Assembly (NCBI RefSeq): GCF_044502415.1
Contig: NZ_CP172402.1
Length of the DNA: 64,000 nucleotides
From: Haloimpatiens lingqiaonensis
GTDB lineage: Bacteria > Bacillota > Clostridia > Clostridiales > Clostridiaceae
Strand: one strand, 5' to 3'
Shown: positions 1 through 8,432 of the stretch, piece after piece
How the letters are laid out: each line of letters starts with the position of its first letter
How positions within the stretch are numbered: the stretch's first letter is position 1
Made by a program: the position numbers and the translations under genes
Notes under the pieces: generated by a model
The model's database searches: none
What the model saw: only the letters and a program-made list of their open reading frames with translations
What the model was told of the DNA's origin: nothing

Positions 1-1362
1 AGCTACTTGTGCAGTTGGATTTGTAGCTGCACATATGCTAAGAGCTATTAGAACTTCTTCGCAACTTAAAACAGGATTTTTGATTCCTAATGTTTTAGAT
101 TTTAAATTTATTATAGGTTCAAGTATTACTGGAGAAATAAGGTGAATTTCATCAGAAATATTTGCTAAATACTTAACTGCATTTAAAACTACGGCTGCAG
201 TTCCATTCATTATATCAGTGCCTTTTCCAGTAAGTATTGTACCATCGTGAAGTTCTAGTGCCACTGCTGGGCAGATTTCGTTTTTGCATGCTTTTTCCTT
301 TAATTCAGCAGAACGTTGTCTTGCAGGCATTACAACTTTTCTATCCTCTTGTTTTAAATTTAATTCATCCATAATAAGCTTAACTCTTTGTAAAGTTTCT
401 TTGTCTGTATATCCTTTTTTATATTCGCATTGAGTTTTGAAGTATCTTCTTATTATTTCTTGTCTAGAAGCTTCTTTTACCACTTCATCATCTGTAATTC
501 CGAAACCAACTCTATTTACACCCATGTCTGTTGGTGATTTGTATATGGATTCTTTTCCTGTTATCTTTTCTATAATTCTCTTAAGCACAGGGAATGTTTC
601 AATATCTCTATTGTAATTTACTGCCACTTCATTGTAAGCATCGAAGTGGAATGAATCTATCATGTTTACGTCCTTAAGGTCTGCTGTTGCAGCTTCATAG
701 GCAATGTTTAATGGGTGTTTTAGTGGCACATTCCAAACAGGGAAAGTTTCAAATTTTGAATACCCTGCAACTTTTCCTCTTTTGTATTCATGGTAAAGCT
801 GACTTAAACATGTAGCTAATTTACCGCTTCCTGGGCCTGGTGCTGTTACTACTACTATAGGTTTTGAAGTTTCAATATATGGATTTTTTCCATATCCTTC
901 ATCACTTACTATTGTATCTACATCTGTTGGATATCCTTTAGTAGCTCTATGTTTATATACTTTTATTCCTCTACGCTCTAATTTATTTATAAATACAGTG
1001 GTAGCTGGCTGTCCATCGTATCTAGTTATTACAACGCTATTTACCGCTAATTCGTAAGCTCTTAAGTCGTCAATTAGTCTTAAAACGTCCATATCATAAG
1101 TGATACCAAAGTCGCCTCTTATCTTGTTCTTTTCTATATCACCAGCATATACACAAATTACTATCTCAACTTTTTCTTTTAATTTATGAAGAAGTTTTAT
1201 TTTAGCATTTTCATCAAATCCAGGTAAAACCCTCTTTGCATGAAGGTCAAATAAAAGCTTTCCTCCAAATTCTATGTACAATTTGTCGTAATTATTAACT
1301 CTTTCCAAAATGTACTTTGACTGCTCTTCTAAATACTTTTTGTGATCAAATCCTATCTTCAT
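1..1362 (-). CDS. UPF0371 / DUF1846 family protein (3' end cut by the window edge)
   Basis: The reading frame runs open from ATG at 1362 (upstream AGGATGGTG as ribosome site) to base 1, giving 454 codons without a stop, so the C-terminus is missing. It opens MKIGFDHKKYLEEQSKYI and contains VVVTAPGPGSGKLATCLSQL around residues 175-195, a glycine-rich loop resembling a P-loop, as is typical of the DUF1846 (UPF0371) family. Family members are cytosolic and about 500 residues long, so roughly nine-tenths is present. The biochemical function of the family is not established as far as I know. It is the last minus-strand gene at this edge, separated from xpt by about 800 bp of repeat-rich spacer, so it is probably transcribed on its own. 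Confidence 0.9.
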   Translation of the reverse strand, partial: MKIGFDHKKYLEEQSKYILERVNNYDKLYIEFGGKLLFDLHAKRVLPGFDENAKIKLLHKLKEKVEIVICVYAGDIEKNKIRGDFGITYDMDVLRLIDDLRAYELAVNSVVITRYDGQPATTVFINKLERRGIKVYKHRATKGYPTDVDTIVSDEGYGKNPYIETSKPIVVVTAPGPGSGKLATCLSQLYHEYKRGKVAGYSKFETFPVWNVPLKHPLNIAYEAATADLKDVNMIDSFHFDAYNEVAVNYNRDIETFPVLKRIIEKITGKESIYKSPTDMGVNRVGFGITDDEVVKEASRQEIIRRYFKTQCEYKKGYTDKETLQRVKLIMDELNLKQEDRKVVMPARQRSAELKEKACKNEICPAVALELHDGTILTGKGTDIMNGTAAVVLNAVKYLANISDEIHLISPVILEPIINLKSKTLGIKNPVLSCEEVLIALSICAATNPTAQVA

Positions 1363-1384
1363 TTTACGCTTCACCATCCTAAAA

Positions 1385-1620
1385 ATATTTTTACTTTATA
1401 TAATTTTTCAATATATTTTTTGCATATATTTTTTTCAATATATAACTTTACATATATCTTTTACAATATATATCTTTTACAATATATATCTTTTACAATA
1501 TATATCTTTACATATATTTTTTTGCAATATATAACTTTGCATATATTTTTTGCAATATATAACTTTACATATATTTATATTTTTTGCAATATATAATATT
1601 TTATATATAATTTTTCAATA
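1385..1620. repeat. AT-only imperfect tandem repeat upstream of the DUF1846 gene
   Basis: Alternating blocks of the type GCAATATATAACTTT and ACATATATTTTTT recur in a degenerate ladder just upstream of the DUF1846 start. An open frame crosses it on the plus strand, but its product is only F/I/Y/N low complexity and is not a gene. The remaining spacer to 2066 holds two short hairpins (TTCGG/CCGAA near 1755-1768 and GTATCC/GGATAC near 1778-1801) but no gene that I can support. Confidence 0.7.
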
Positions 1621-2066
1621 AAAATAAATATATTTAAACTTATTGTAGTTTTATCCATACATTGTTAGTATGCACTATTTAATAAGATTAAATATATTTT
1701 TAATTGGCCAATTAGCTATATTCCTATGCTTTATAGGGACACTTAATAAGACTTCGGTATTTCCGAATAATCCATGGATTGTATCCTTCATATTAGGATA
1801 CGTATATTAATGAGAATAAATGAATTTTAATGAAGAATTTCTATAGAATTTCTAATAAAATTTAATAATAAAATTTAATAAAAATACAAAGAATAATTCG
1901 AGTAAATTTCTTTGACATTTTATTATCGCATAGTTTTTTGAAATTGTAAATAGTATTTAAGCTTTAAAATTAAAATATAAATTTTCTTTATCTTTAAAAT
2001 TTTATTATAGATGACATTTAGCATGAACTATCATAATAAAGGAGCTGGTGCATTAAAGAATTTAGA

Positions 2067-2112
2067 TACCATATATTGTTATGAAAATTTAATTCTAAAA
2101 CAATATATGGTA
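2067..2112 (-). terminator. Hairpin downstream of xpt
   Basis: A perfect 14-bp stem (TACCATATATTGTT / AACAATATATGGTA) encloses an AT loop 45-90 bases after the xpt stop codon on the minus strand. The following T-run is weak, so termination is inferred from stem strength and position. Confidence 0.55.
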
Positions 2113-2156
2113 GTATTTATTCTTAGTGCCACAGCCCCGTTTGTTTTTTATTTATT

Positions 2157-2732
2157 CTATTCAGAAACAAATTCTATTAAGTCTTTTCCCAGTTTGGCAA
2201 TGCGTGCTAAAGAATATACATCATATCCTTTTTCTGTTAATTTCTCGCGACCTGTCTGGAATGATTTTTCAATAACAATGCCTATGCCAGAAACCTTTGC
2301 ACCTGCCGCTTCAACTAATCTTGCAGCACCTTGAGCCGCTTCACCATTAGCCAAAAAGTCATCTATAATTAATATTTTATCTTCTGAATTTATATATTTT
2401 TTTGATAAGGTTAGTTCGTAGTCTACTCCTTTAGTAAAAGAATGAATGGTGGTTTGATATACATCACCTTTTAAAATCTTTGAGGATTGTTTTTTTAGAG
2501 TTACCATAGGCAAATTCATCTGCATGGCAGTCATAACTGCTGGTGCTATTCCCGAACTTTCTATGGTAAATACTTTTGTAATGCCCTTGTCTTTAAAATA
2601 ATTTTTAAAGTAAGTTCCCATTTGGAACATTAACTCTGGATCCACTTGATGGTTTAAAAAAGAGTCAACCTTTAATACATTTTCGTTTAGCGCCTGTCCT
2701 TCTTTTAAAATTCTGTTATGTAAAATTTTCAT
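2157..2732 (-). CDS. xpt: Xanthine phosphoribosyltransferase
   Basis: The 191-residue cytosolic enzyme converts xanthine and PRPP to XMP in purine salvage. It begins MKILHNRILKEGQALNENVL, as Xpt proteins of Bacillus and Clostridium do, and carries the type I PRTase PRPP-binding loop ILIIDDFLANGEAAQGA near residues 122-138. Length equals the family norm. The start is preceded by GGAAGGTGAAATACA. It lies 367 bp downstream of pbuX on the same strand, pairing base uptake with base salvage. No purine aptamer is visible directly before xpt, so it depends on read-through from pbuX or on an unrecognised promoter. Confidence 0.95.
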   Translation of the reverse strand: MKILHNRILKEGQALNENVLKVDSFLNHQVDPELMFQMGTYFKNYFKDKGITKVFTIESSGIAPAVMTAMQMNLPMVTLKKQSSKILKGDVYQTTIHSFTKGVDYELTLSKKYINSEDKILIIDDFLANGEAAQGAARLVEAAGAKVSGIGIVIEKSFQTGREKLTEKGYDVYSLARIAKLGKDLIEFVSE

Positions 2733-3032
2733 TGTATTTCACCTTCCTATATAAACTTGGTATATGGTATATAAATTCACACAAAAATTTTTTGAATATA
2801 TTATTTACGTAAATTTATCTTATTATAATTAAACAATTATGCGGCTATTTAGTATATGGATACTGTCAAATTTCCTAAAATCACCAAAGGAATTTTGGGC
2901 TTAATTTATCATTGTTCATTTATATTGTTCATTTATACATTGCTCATTTGTATTGTTCATTTATACATTGCTCATTACTCATATCCCTTTTGTTATAATA
3001 CTAAACAAAAAGATAATTGTGATTTTATAACT
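2733..3032. other. Gene-free spacer between pbuX and xpt with a short tandem repeat
   Basis: About 300 bp of AT-rich DNA. Positions 2909-2976 repeat the phrases TTCATTTATA and CATTGCTCATT several times. An 80-codon plus-strand frame spans it but has no ribosome site, and its residues follow the repeat. I see no riboswitch here on either strand. Confidence 0.5.
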
Positions 3033-3072
3033 GCAATAGTTGAATATTTAATATTTAACATTCAACTACTGC
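3033..3072 (-). terminator. Hairpin after pbuX
   Basis: A 13-bp stem with one G-U pair (GCAGTAGTTGAAT / ATTCAACTATTGC on the minus strand) starts 28 bases after the pbuX stop. The tail is AT-rich rather than a clean T-run, so termination may be partial, which would allow read-through to xpt. Confidence 0.5.
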
Positions 3073-3099
3073 TATATTTATATACTTCTGTAAAATAAA

Positions 3100-4401
3100 C
3101 TAGTCCCTTTCCTTAAGTAGCACATTCAATATAAGTGCCACTATAGTTCCTGTGGAAATTCCTGAAGAAAAAATCATCTTTAAACCTTCTGGCAATTTAG
3201 CTATGAATTCTGGTCTAAAGGTAACCCCCAAACCTAAACCAATGGCTGTGGCAATTATTAATAAATTACGATTGTTTATTTTTACTTTACTTAAGGTTTG
3301 AATTCCTGCAGCTGCTACTGTTCCAAACATAACAATTCCAACACCGCCAAGCACTGGCTGTGGCATTATGTTAATAAGTGCTGCAAATTTAGGAAATAAT
3401 CCTAAAAGCATTAAAAGTATTCCCGCCATAATAGTTACGTGTCTGCTAGCTACTTTTGTCAGTGGAATTAATCCTATGTTTTGACTAAAAGATGTGTTAG
3501 GAAGTCCTCCAAAGAACCCTGCAAGCATGCTTCCTATTCCATCTGATAAAACTCCAGCTCCAACACGTTTTTCATCTTCTCCTAAACCTGAAACCTCCAG
3601 TATAGCTTTAAGGCATCCTACGGTTCCAATAATGGTTACAAAATATGCTGGAATAAATGGAAGAAGGCATTTTATGTTAAAGTTGATTCCATAAGCAAAA
3701 ATATTAGGTATTGATATCCAGCTGGCTGAAGCTACTGATGAAAAGTCTACCATACCCATAGGTATACAAATAATATATCCTAAAACCATGCCAATTAGTA
3801 TGGATGCACTGCTTAATAATCCCTTTCCATAATGATTTAAAAGTAGTGTAACGGTCATTATAAATAATGCTATAGAAATGTTTTTCAAGCTTCCATAATT
3901 AGGTGCTCCAACTCCTCCAGCGGCCCAATCTATTGACACCGGCAGCAAAGTCAGGCCAATTAAACATACCACAGTACCTGTTACTACTGGGGGAAATAAT
4001 TTCATCAAAGGTTTAATAAAAAAACTTAATATAATAACTATAATTGCTCCTAATATTGTGCCACCAAAAATACCAGCTAATCCATATTGAGAGCCTACAG
4101 CGATGGCTGGGGCCACAAAGGTAAAATCTGTCCCCATGATACAAGCAACACGCGCTCCCACTGGACCAATGCCCTTGGATTGAATAACTGTAGCTGCTCC
4201 AGCCATTAGTATTGCAGCGCTAATTAAGGCAGTGGATATTTTAGCATCCAATCCTAAAGCTCCCGAGATAACTATTGGAACTACAATAATTCCTCCAAAA
4301 GCTGCAAATATGTGCTGGAATCCTAGCAAAATCTGTGTTGGAATTTTAGGTTTATCATCTACTCCATAGTTTAGCTGAACTTCTGCTTCATTGTTTTTCA
4401 T
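3100..4401 (-). CDS. pbuX: Xanthine/uracil permease (NCS2 family)
   Basis: A 433-residue polytopic membrane protein of the nucleobase:cation symporter-2 family, importing xanthine or a related purine with a cation. Visible family features are the N-terminal LLGFQHIFAAFGGIIVVPIV, the loop around residues 300-312 with PNTSFSQNIGLIPLTKVASR (the substrate-site QNxG motif), and 12-14 hydrophobic segments. The stop lies 27 bases before a hairpin. A guanine riboswitch and attenuator precede it and xpt follows, which supports a purine rather than uracil substrate. Substrate is inferred from context; the family also contains uric acid and uracil carriers. Confidence 0.9.
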   Translation of the reverse strand: MKNNEAEVQLNYGVDDKPKIPTQILLGFQHIFAAFGGIIVVPIVISGALGLDAKISTALISAAILMAGAATVIQSKGIGPVGARVACIMGTDFTFVAPAIAVGSQYGLAGIFGGTILGAIIVIILSFFIKPLMKLFPPVVTGTVVCLIGLTLLPVSIDWAAGGVGAPNYGSLKNISIALFIMTVTLLLNHYGKGLLSSASILIGMVLGYIICIPMGMVDFSSVASASWISIPNIFAYGINFNIKCLLPFIPAYFVTIIGTVGCLKAILEVSGLGEDEKRVGAGVLSDGIGSMLAGFFGGLPNTSFSQNIGLIPLTKVASRHVTIMAGILLMLLGLFPKFAALINIMPQPVLGGVGIVMFGTVAAAGIQTLSKVKINNRNLLIIATAIGLGLGVTFRPEFIAKLPEGLKMIFSSGISTGTIVALILNVLLKERD

Positions 4402-4542
4402 ATTCTTGTGCTACTCCCTTCGTTTAGAAATATTTTTTATTATGCTTTCTATTATATTTTCTATCATACAAGGAGCTTCGTAGGGGATGATAATGTGATG
4501 CCTATACTGCTTAAAATACTTAAAAAATTACTTAAAACAAAA

Positions 4543-4564
4543 AACACCTCACTTATGAGGTGTT
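4543..4564 (-). terminator. Riboswitch-controlled attenuator before pbuX
   Basis: On the minus strand AACACCTC...GAGGTGTT is followed by a T6 run, an intrinsic terminator 60 bases after the purine aptamer and about 140 bases before the pbuX start. This is the classical OFF-switch expression platform. Confidence 0.9.
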
Positions 4565-4623
4565 GATTTTAAATAAACATATATAAATCCATCTAGCTAT
4601 TTATAGTTATTTAAAATACAATA

Positions 4624-4692
4624 CCCCGTAGTCTGCTAATTTACGGCTAGCAGGTAGAAACTTTCGGTCCATATTACCGATGATATACGAGC
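4624..4692 (-). ncRNA. Guanine (purine) riboswitch aptamer
   Basis: The minus strand has the conserved purine-aptamer core: P1 strand CTCGTA, then TATCATCGGTAATATGGACC, GAAAGTTTCTACC, the loop CCGTAAAT and GACTACGGG closing P1. The junction base in GACTAC is C rather than U, the position that selects guanine/hypoxanthine over adenine. It sits between an extended -10 promoter and an intrinsic terminator upstream of pbuX, so high guanine should shut off the permease gene and probably xpt. Confidence 0.95.
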
Positions 4693-4713
4693 TTTATGTA
4701 TGATATACTGGAC

Positions 4714-4719
4714 ATTATA
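4714..4719 (-). promoter_or_regulatory. Extended -10 promoter for the pbuX leader
   Basis: The minus strand reads TGTTATAAT (TGn-TATAAT) about 20 bases upstream of the purine aptamer. The -35 region is poor, as is common with an extended -10. Confidence 0.6.
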
Positions 4720-4740
4720 ACATATTTCTTTTACGAGGAG

Positions 4741-4850
4741 AATGGGGACGGTTAATTTTTATTTAGGGAAAAAGAGGAGAAAGAATGGGGACGGTTAATT
4801 CTTATTTATTTAGAAAAGAGGAAAGAATGGGGGGACGGTTAATTTCTTAT
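4741..4850. repeat. REP-like repeats, left flank of the RAYT gene (three copies)
   Basis: Three direct copies of GGGGACGGTTAAT lie 40-50 bp apart, in plus orientation. The same head, GGGGACRGTTAA, recurs throughout the first 37 kb. A matching triplet in inverted orientation lies on the other side of the transposase gene. Confidence 0.85.
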
Positions 4851-5184
4851 TATTTTTCTATCTGTTAAGATACTTGAACTTAATACTTAAACTTAATATA
4901 AACTTGTATAAATTTGTACATTATTGAATGTCATGAGCTTGTACATTATTGAATATCAACTTACAATTTTTATTTCTAAATAAATTATTTATGAATTTAA
5001 CTAGCTTGTACAAATTTAGCTAGTTTTTATATGTTTAATATATAAGTATAAATTATAAGTATAAATTATAAGTATAAGTTATAAGTATAAGTTAAATACT
5101 CATAAATTAAATACTCAACTTTAGAACATAAATTTCAATCATATATTAGATGATTGGCCATTTTAAATTTGAAATTTAAATTGT
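4851..5184. other. Gene-free AT-rich spacer with tandem repeat
   Basis: Positions 5040-5108 repeat the 12-base phrase TATAAGTATAAG/T about five times. Earlier, the phrase TTGTACATTATTGAAT occurs twice (4914-4956). I see no gene or RNA in it. Confidence 0.5.
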
Positions 5185-6108
5185 TCATGCTATCTGCGGC
5201 TGGTGCTGCGAAATAAATTTCTCCATTATATTCCTATATTTATCATCAGTTGTTATAAGCTCCACTCCAATAGAACAAAGCTTTGACACTCTTGATTGAG
5301 TTATATTTCCAAATATCTTGCATATATCATTACATTTAAAATTGCAAAGACATCTCATTAAAAGTGCAGCTAGTGCCCTAGCAACCTTAGTATTTCTATT
5401 ATTTTTAATGTATAACATCACTTTCTTTACACCAGTTTCTTTTGCTACAAAATCCATTATCTCATCTGGATCAAAATCTCTTATTAATAATGTTTTCTCA
5501 CTTTTGTATTCTGTTTTCTCATTTTGAAATTCTATTTCCTCTTTTAATCTTTCATCATTACAGATGTATACAAACTTTATGTAATTTTCTCTTGCCGTTT
5601 GTACATCTGAACCAAAAAATTTCATTACATAATCTTCATCTAAAATTCCCGTTTCATCCTTTTCAAGACCTAAATACACTTTTAAACTTGAATATTTATA
5701 TTTTTCTGGTTGAAACTCATAGCCCTTTATTTTCAATGGATTATTATGAATGTAAGCGGATAGTACTGTTAAATATCTGTCTGTATCTACTATTTTACTC
5801 TTGAATCTATCTTGAAATAAATGCCCATGTCTTTTATGAATTTTATTAAATGTTATAGCATATTTAAAATTTAAACCATGCATAATTTCTGATATATCTG
5901 CACCATTAGGATAAATTATAAAATGAGCATGATTAGTCATTAAACAATATGCATACACCTTAAATTTATACATTTCTTGTCTTTTTTTCATTTCATTTAA
6001 ATACATATCCTTGTCTTTATCTCTTTTAAATAGAGGAACCTCTGTAATACTTCTTATCATCACATGGTATATAGCTCCATCTATCTTTATTCTTCCTCCT
6101 CTTGCCAT
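5185..6108 (-). CDS. REP-associated tyrosine transposase (RAYT, IS200/Y1 family)
   Basis: A 307-residue Y1_Tnp-domain protein. The start MARGGRIKIDGAIYHVMIRS, the HUH metal motif in YCLMTNHAHFIIYP near residues 54-68, the signature GHLFQDRFKSK, and the catalytic tyrosine region YLTVLSAYIHNNP near residues 108-120 are typical of single-strand transposases. The C-terminal extension and single-gene arrangement fit RAYTs rather than true IS200. Ribosome site GAGGAGATATT precedes the ATG. It is flanked on the left by three GGGGACGGTTAA heads and on the right by three copies in inverse orientation, strongly suggesting that it is the partner of that repeat family. RAYTs nick and join single-stranded REP hairpins; whether this copy is active is unknown, but the frame is intact. 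Confidence 0.93.
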   Translation of the reverse strand: MARGGRIKIDGAIYHVMIRSITEVPLFKRDKDKDMYLNEMKKRQEMYKFKVYAYCLMTNHAHFIIYPNGADISEIMHGLNFKYAITFNKIHKRHGHLFQDRFKSKIVDTDRYLTVLSAYIHNNPLKIKGYEFQPEKYKYSSLKVYLGLEKDETGILDEDYVMKFFGSDVQTARENYIKFVYICNDERLKEEIEFQNEKTEYKSEKTLLIRDFDPDEIMDFVAKETGVKKVMLYIKNNRNTKVARALAALLMRCLCNFKCNDICKIFGNITQSRVSKLCSIGVELITTDDKYRNIMEKFISQHQPQIA

Positions 6109-6386
6109 AATATCTCCTCATTTCATAGTTATTTTTTATTTGATAGTTATTTTTTATTGCACAATTATTTTTATTGCAATTAATCTTTAATTGTTTTTAT
6201 TAAATTACTTTTGTTTGAATTATAGACATAAACCAGGATTAATATTCATATTTTACATATTTACTTTTGTATATTCATATCTATGATTTTGTGTCTATAA
6301 TTTTGTATATTAAAATCTAAAGTTTTGTATACTAAAGTTTGTACTACCGTTTATGAAATTCTCCTTAAAAGAAAAAATGCAAAAAT

Positions 6387-6440
6387 AATAAGGACTGTTA
6401 ATACACTTTCTATCAAAAGGTTATTAACAATCCTTACTTA
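6387..6440. terminator. Inverted repeat upstream of the RAYT gene
   Basis: The arms AATAAGGACTGTTAATA and TATTAACAATCCTTACTTATT pair over about 14 bp with one mismatch. There is no nearby gene that needs it as a terminator on the plus strand. It may be part of the RAYT element or a block to transcription from elsewhere. Confidence 0.4.
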
Positions 6441-6589
6441 TTATACTTAATCTACTTATTATACTTATTATTATTCCCTTGTTAAAATTTTAATTCTCTG
6501 AAATTCTTATTTCATCCCTTAATTAACTTTAATTTAACTAAGATATAATTGATCTTACCTAATTTTTCAACTGAAATTTGACTGAAAAT

Positions 6590-6694
6590 TTGTTAACCGT
6601 CCCCAAGTTTTTTCTTGAAACTAGCTAAAAATTTCTTAACCGTCCCCAAATTTCTTCCCCAAATTTCTAGCTGAAAGTTTCTTAACCGTCCCCT
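6590..6694. repeat. REP-like repeats, right flank of the RAYT gene (three copies)
   Basis: Three copies of CTTAACCGTCCCC (the reverse complement of the left-flank heads) occur at about 35-bp intervals. The last ends at the stop codon of hydA. Together with 4741-4850 they bracket the transposase as an inverted pair of arrays. Confidence 0.85.
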
Positions 6695-8414
6695 ACTTGG
6701 TATGCAGTAATTCATGGGCTACATGGCTGTTTGGCTTCTCGAAAAACTCTTGGTAAGCCTGTTTTACCATTGGGTTTTCGTGGGATTTTCTTATAGTCTT
6801 GTGAGAGTCCACGGAATATATGCCTTCCATTCTCTTTTTAACTATTTCAGTGTCACATTTGCTGTATGGTTGGCCTGCTCCATTTATACATCCGCCGGGA
6901 CATGCCATTATTTCTACAAAGTGATATTTAGATTTTCCATCTTTGATTTCGTCCATGATTTTTCTAGCATTGCCCAGGGAGCTAGCCACTGCAATGTTTA
7001 TATCTTTGCCATTTAAAGTTACAGTAGTTTCCTTTATGCCTTTAAGGCCTCTTACGTCCTTAACGTCTACATTTTCTAAGGTTTCACCAGTTACCCATTC
7101 ATAAGCAGTTCTTAGGGCAGCTTCCATAACTCCACCGGTAGTACCAAATATGGAACCAGCACCTGTAGATTCGCCTAATGGATTATCAAAATCTGCATCT
7201 TTTAAATTTAATAAGTCTATGCCAGATTCCTTTAGCATTTTTGAGAATTCTCTTGTGGTAATTACTATATCCACATCTTTCATTCCATCTCTGCCCATTT
7301 CCTCTCTGTTTGCTTCATATTTTTTAGCGGTACATGGCATTATAGAAACTACAACTACATCTTTAGGATCTACGCCTAATTTTTTAGGTAGATATGTTTT
7401 TGCCATGGCACCAAAAATTTGTTGTGGTGATTTACAGCTGGATATGAATCTTGTATTTTCTGGATATTCTTTTTCCACAAAATTTACCCATGCTGGACAA
7501 CAGCTAGTCATAAGTGGAAGATTTTCACCTTTTGTAAATCTTTCTATAAACTCAGTAGCTTCCTCCATGATTGTCATATCCGCTGCAAAGTTTGTATCAT
7601 AAACTCCCTTAAAGCCTAGCTTTTTCAATGCTGCTACCATTTTTGCAGTTATATTAATTCCCGCCTCAATATTAAATTCCTCTCCTAGAGCAACTCTTAC
7701 TGCTGGAGCCACTTGAACCACCACATGTTTAGTTTTATCATCTAACAAAGGCCATATTCTATCGTAATCCCTTTTTTCTCTTAAAGCTCCTGTAGGACAA
7801 ACTGCAACACATTGTCCACAATAAGTACAATTAGTTTCCACTAATGGTTTATTGAAGAATGTAGATATAACAGATTTAAATCCTCTGTCTACAGGGGTTA
7901 AAACATTGATTTTCTGAACCTCATTGCAGGCAGTAACACATCTTCTGCATAGTATACACTTATCCATTTCTCTTACTATAACATTAGAAGAGTCATCTAT
8001 TGGATATTCTGATATTTCCCCTTGGAATCTGTTTTTTCTTATACCTAAATCCTCTGCTATCTTTTGAAGTTCACATTGGCCATTTCTTTCACATTGTAGG
8101 CAATCATTTGGATGGTCTGATAATAAAAGCTCCACAATAGTCCTTCTTGTTTTAATAACTCTTGGAGAGTGAGTTTTAATTACCATGCCATCTGTAGCTT
8201 CTACAGAACAAGATGGAATTAATTTACCCCTTCCTTCCTGCTCAACTATGCAAACTCTACAAGTTCCCTTGCAATTTCTAACTTCTCCATTATTCATATA
8301 CATATGACAAAGAGTAGGTATATTTATGTTTAATTTCTTAGCCGCATCTAGTATGGAGGTGCCTTTTTCCACTTCTACTCTTTCACCATCTATAGTTAAG
8401 TTAATCATATTCAT
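6693..8414 (-). CDS. hydA: [FeFe]-hydrogenase catalytic subunit
   Basis: The 573-residue cytosolic subunit reduces protons to H2. In order: an N-terminal [2Fe-2S] domain (CHMYMN...CKGTCRVC, residues 36-55), the His/Cys cluster HPNDCLQCERNGQC, two [4Fe-4S] motifs (CILCRRCVTAC, CTYCGQCVAVCP), then the H-cluster signatures MTSCCPAW, IMPCTAKKYE and MACPGGCINGAGQP. In the last, one glycine of the usual GGGQP is Ala. A C-terminal small-subunit-like region ends HELLHTK. The ATG follows GGGAGGGAAGAAAAT. It lies 18 bp after hydB; with hydB and hydC it matches the trimeric NAD-linked, electron-bifurcating type (ferredoxin plus NADH to H2). Bifurcation is inferred from subunit composition. Confidence 0.95.
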   Translation of the reverse strand: MNMINLTIDGERVEVEKGTSILDAAKKLNINIPTLCHMYMNNGEVRNCKGTCRVCIVEQEGRGKLIPSCSVEATDGMVIKTHSPRVIKTRRTIVELLLSDHPNDCLQCERNGQCELQKIAEDLGIRKNRFQGEISEYPIDDSSNVIVREMDKCILCRRCVTACNEVQKINVLTPVDRGFKSVISTFFNKPLVETNCTYCGQCVAVCPTGALREKRDYDRIWPLLDDKTKHVVVQVAPAVRVALGEEFNIEAGINITAKMVAALKKLGFKGVYDTNFAADMTIMEEATEFIERFTKGENLPLMTSCCPAWVNFVEKEYPENTRFISSCKSPQQIFGAMAKTYLPKKLGVDPKDVVVVSIMPCTAKKYEANREEMGRDGMKDVDIVITTREFSKMLKESGIDLLNLKDADFDNPLGESTGAGSIFGTTGGVMEAALRTAYEWVTGETLENVDVKDVRGLKGIKETTVTLNGKDINIAVASSLGNARKIMDEIKDGKSKYHFVEIMACPGGCINGAGQPYSKCDTEIVKKRMEGIYSVDSHKTIRKSHENPMVKQAYQEFFEKPNSHVAHELLHTK

Positions 8415-8432
8415 ATTTTCTTCCCTCCCTCG

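Noticed and set aside
1342..1596. 84-codon plus-strand ORF
   Set aside because: Pure F/I/Y/N product of an AT tandem repeat, partly antisense to the DUF1846 start.
2733..2860. Second purine riboswitch directly before xpt
   Set aside because: None of the conserved aptamer blocks occur on either strand.
2856..3098. 80-codon plus-strand ORF between xpt and pbuX
   Set aside because: No ribosome site; composition follows a short tandem repeat and a hairpin.
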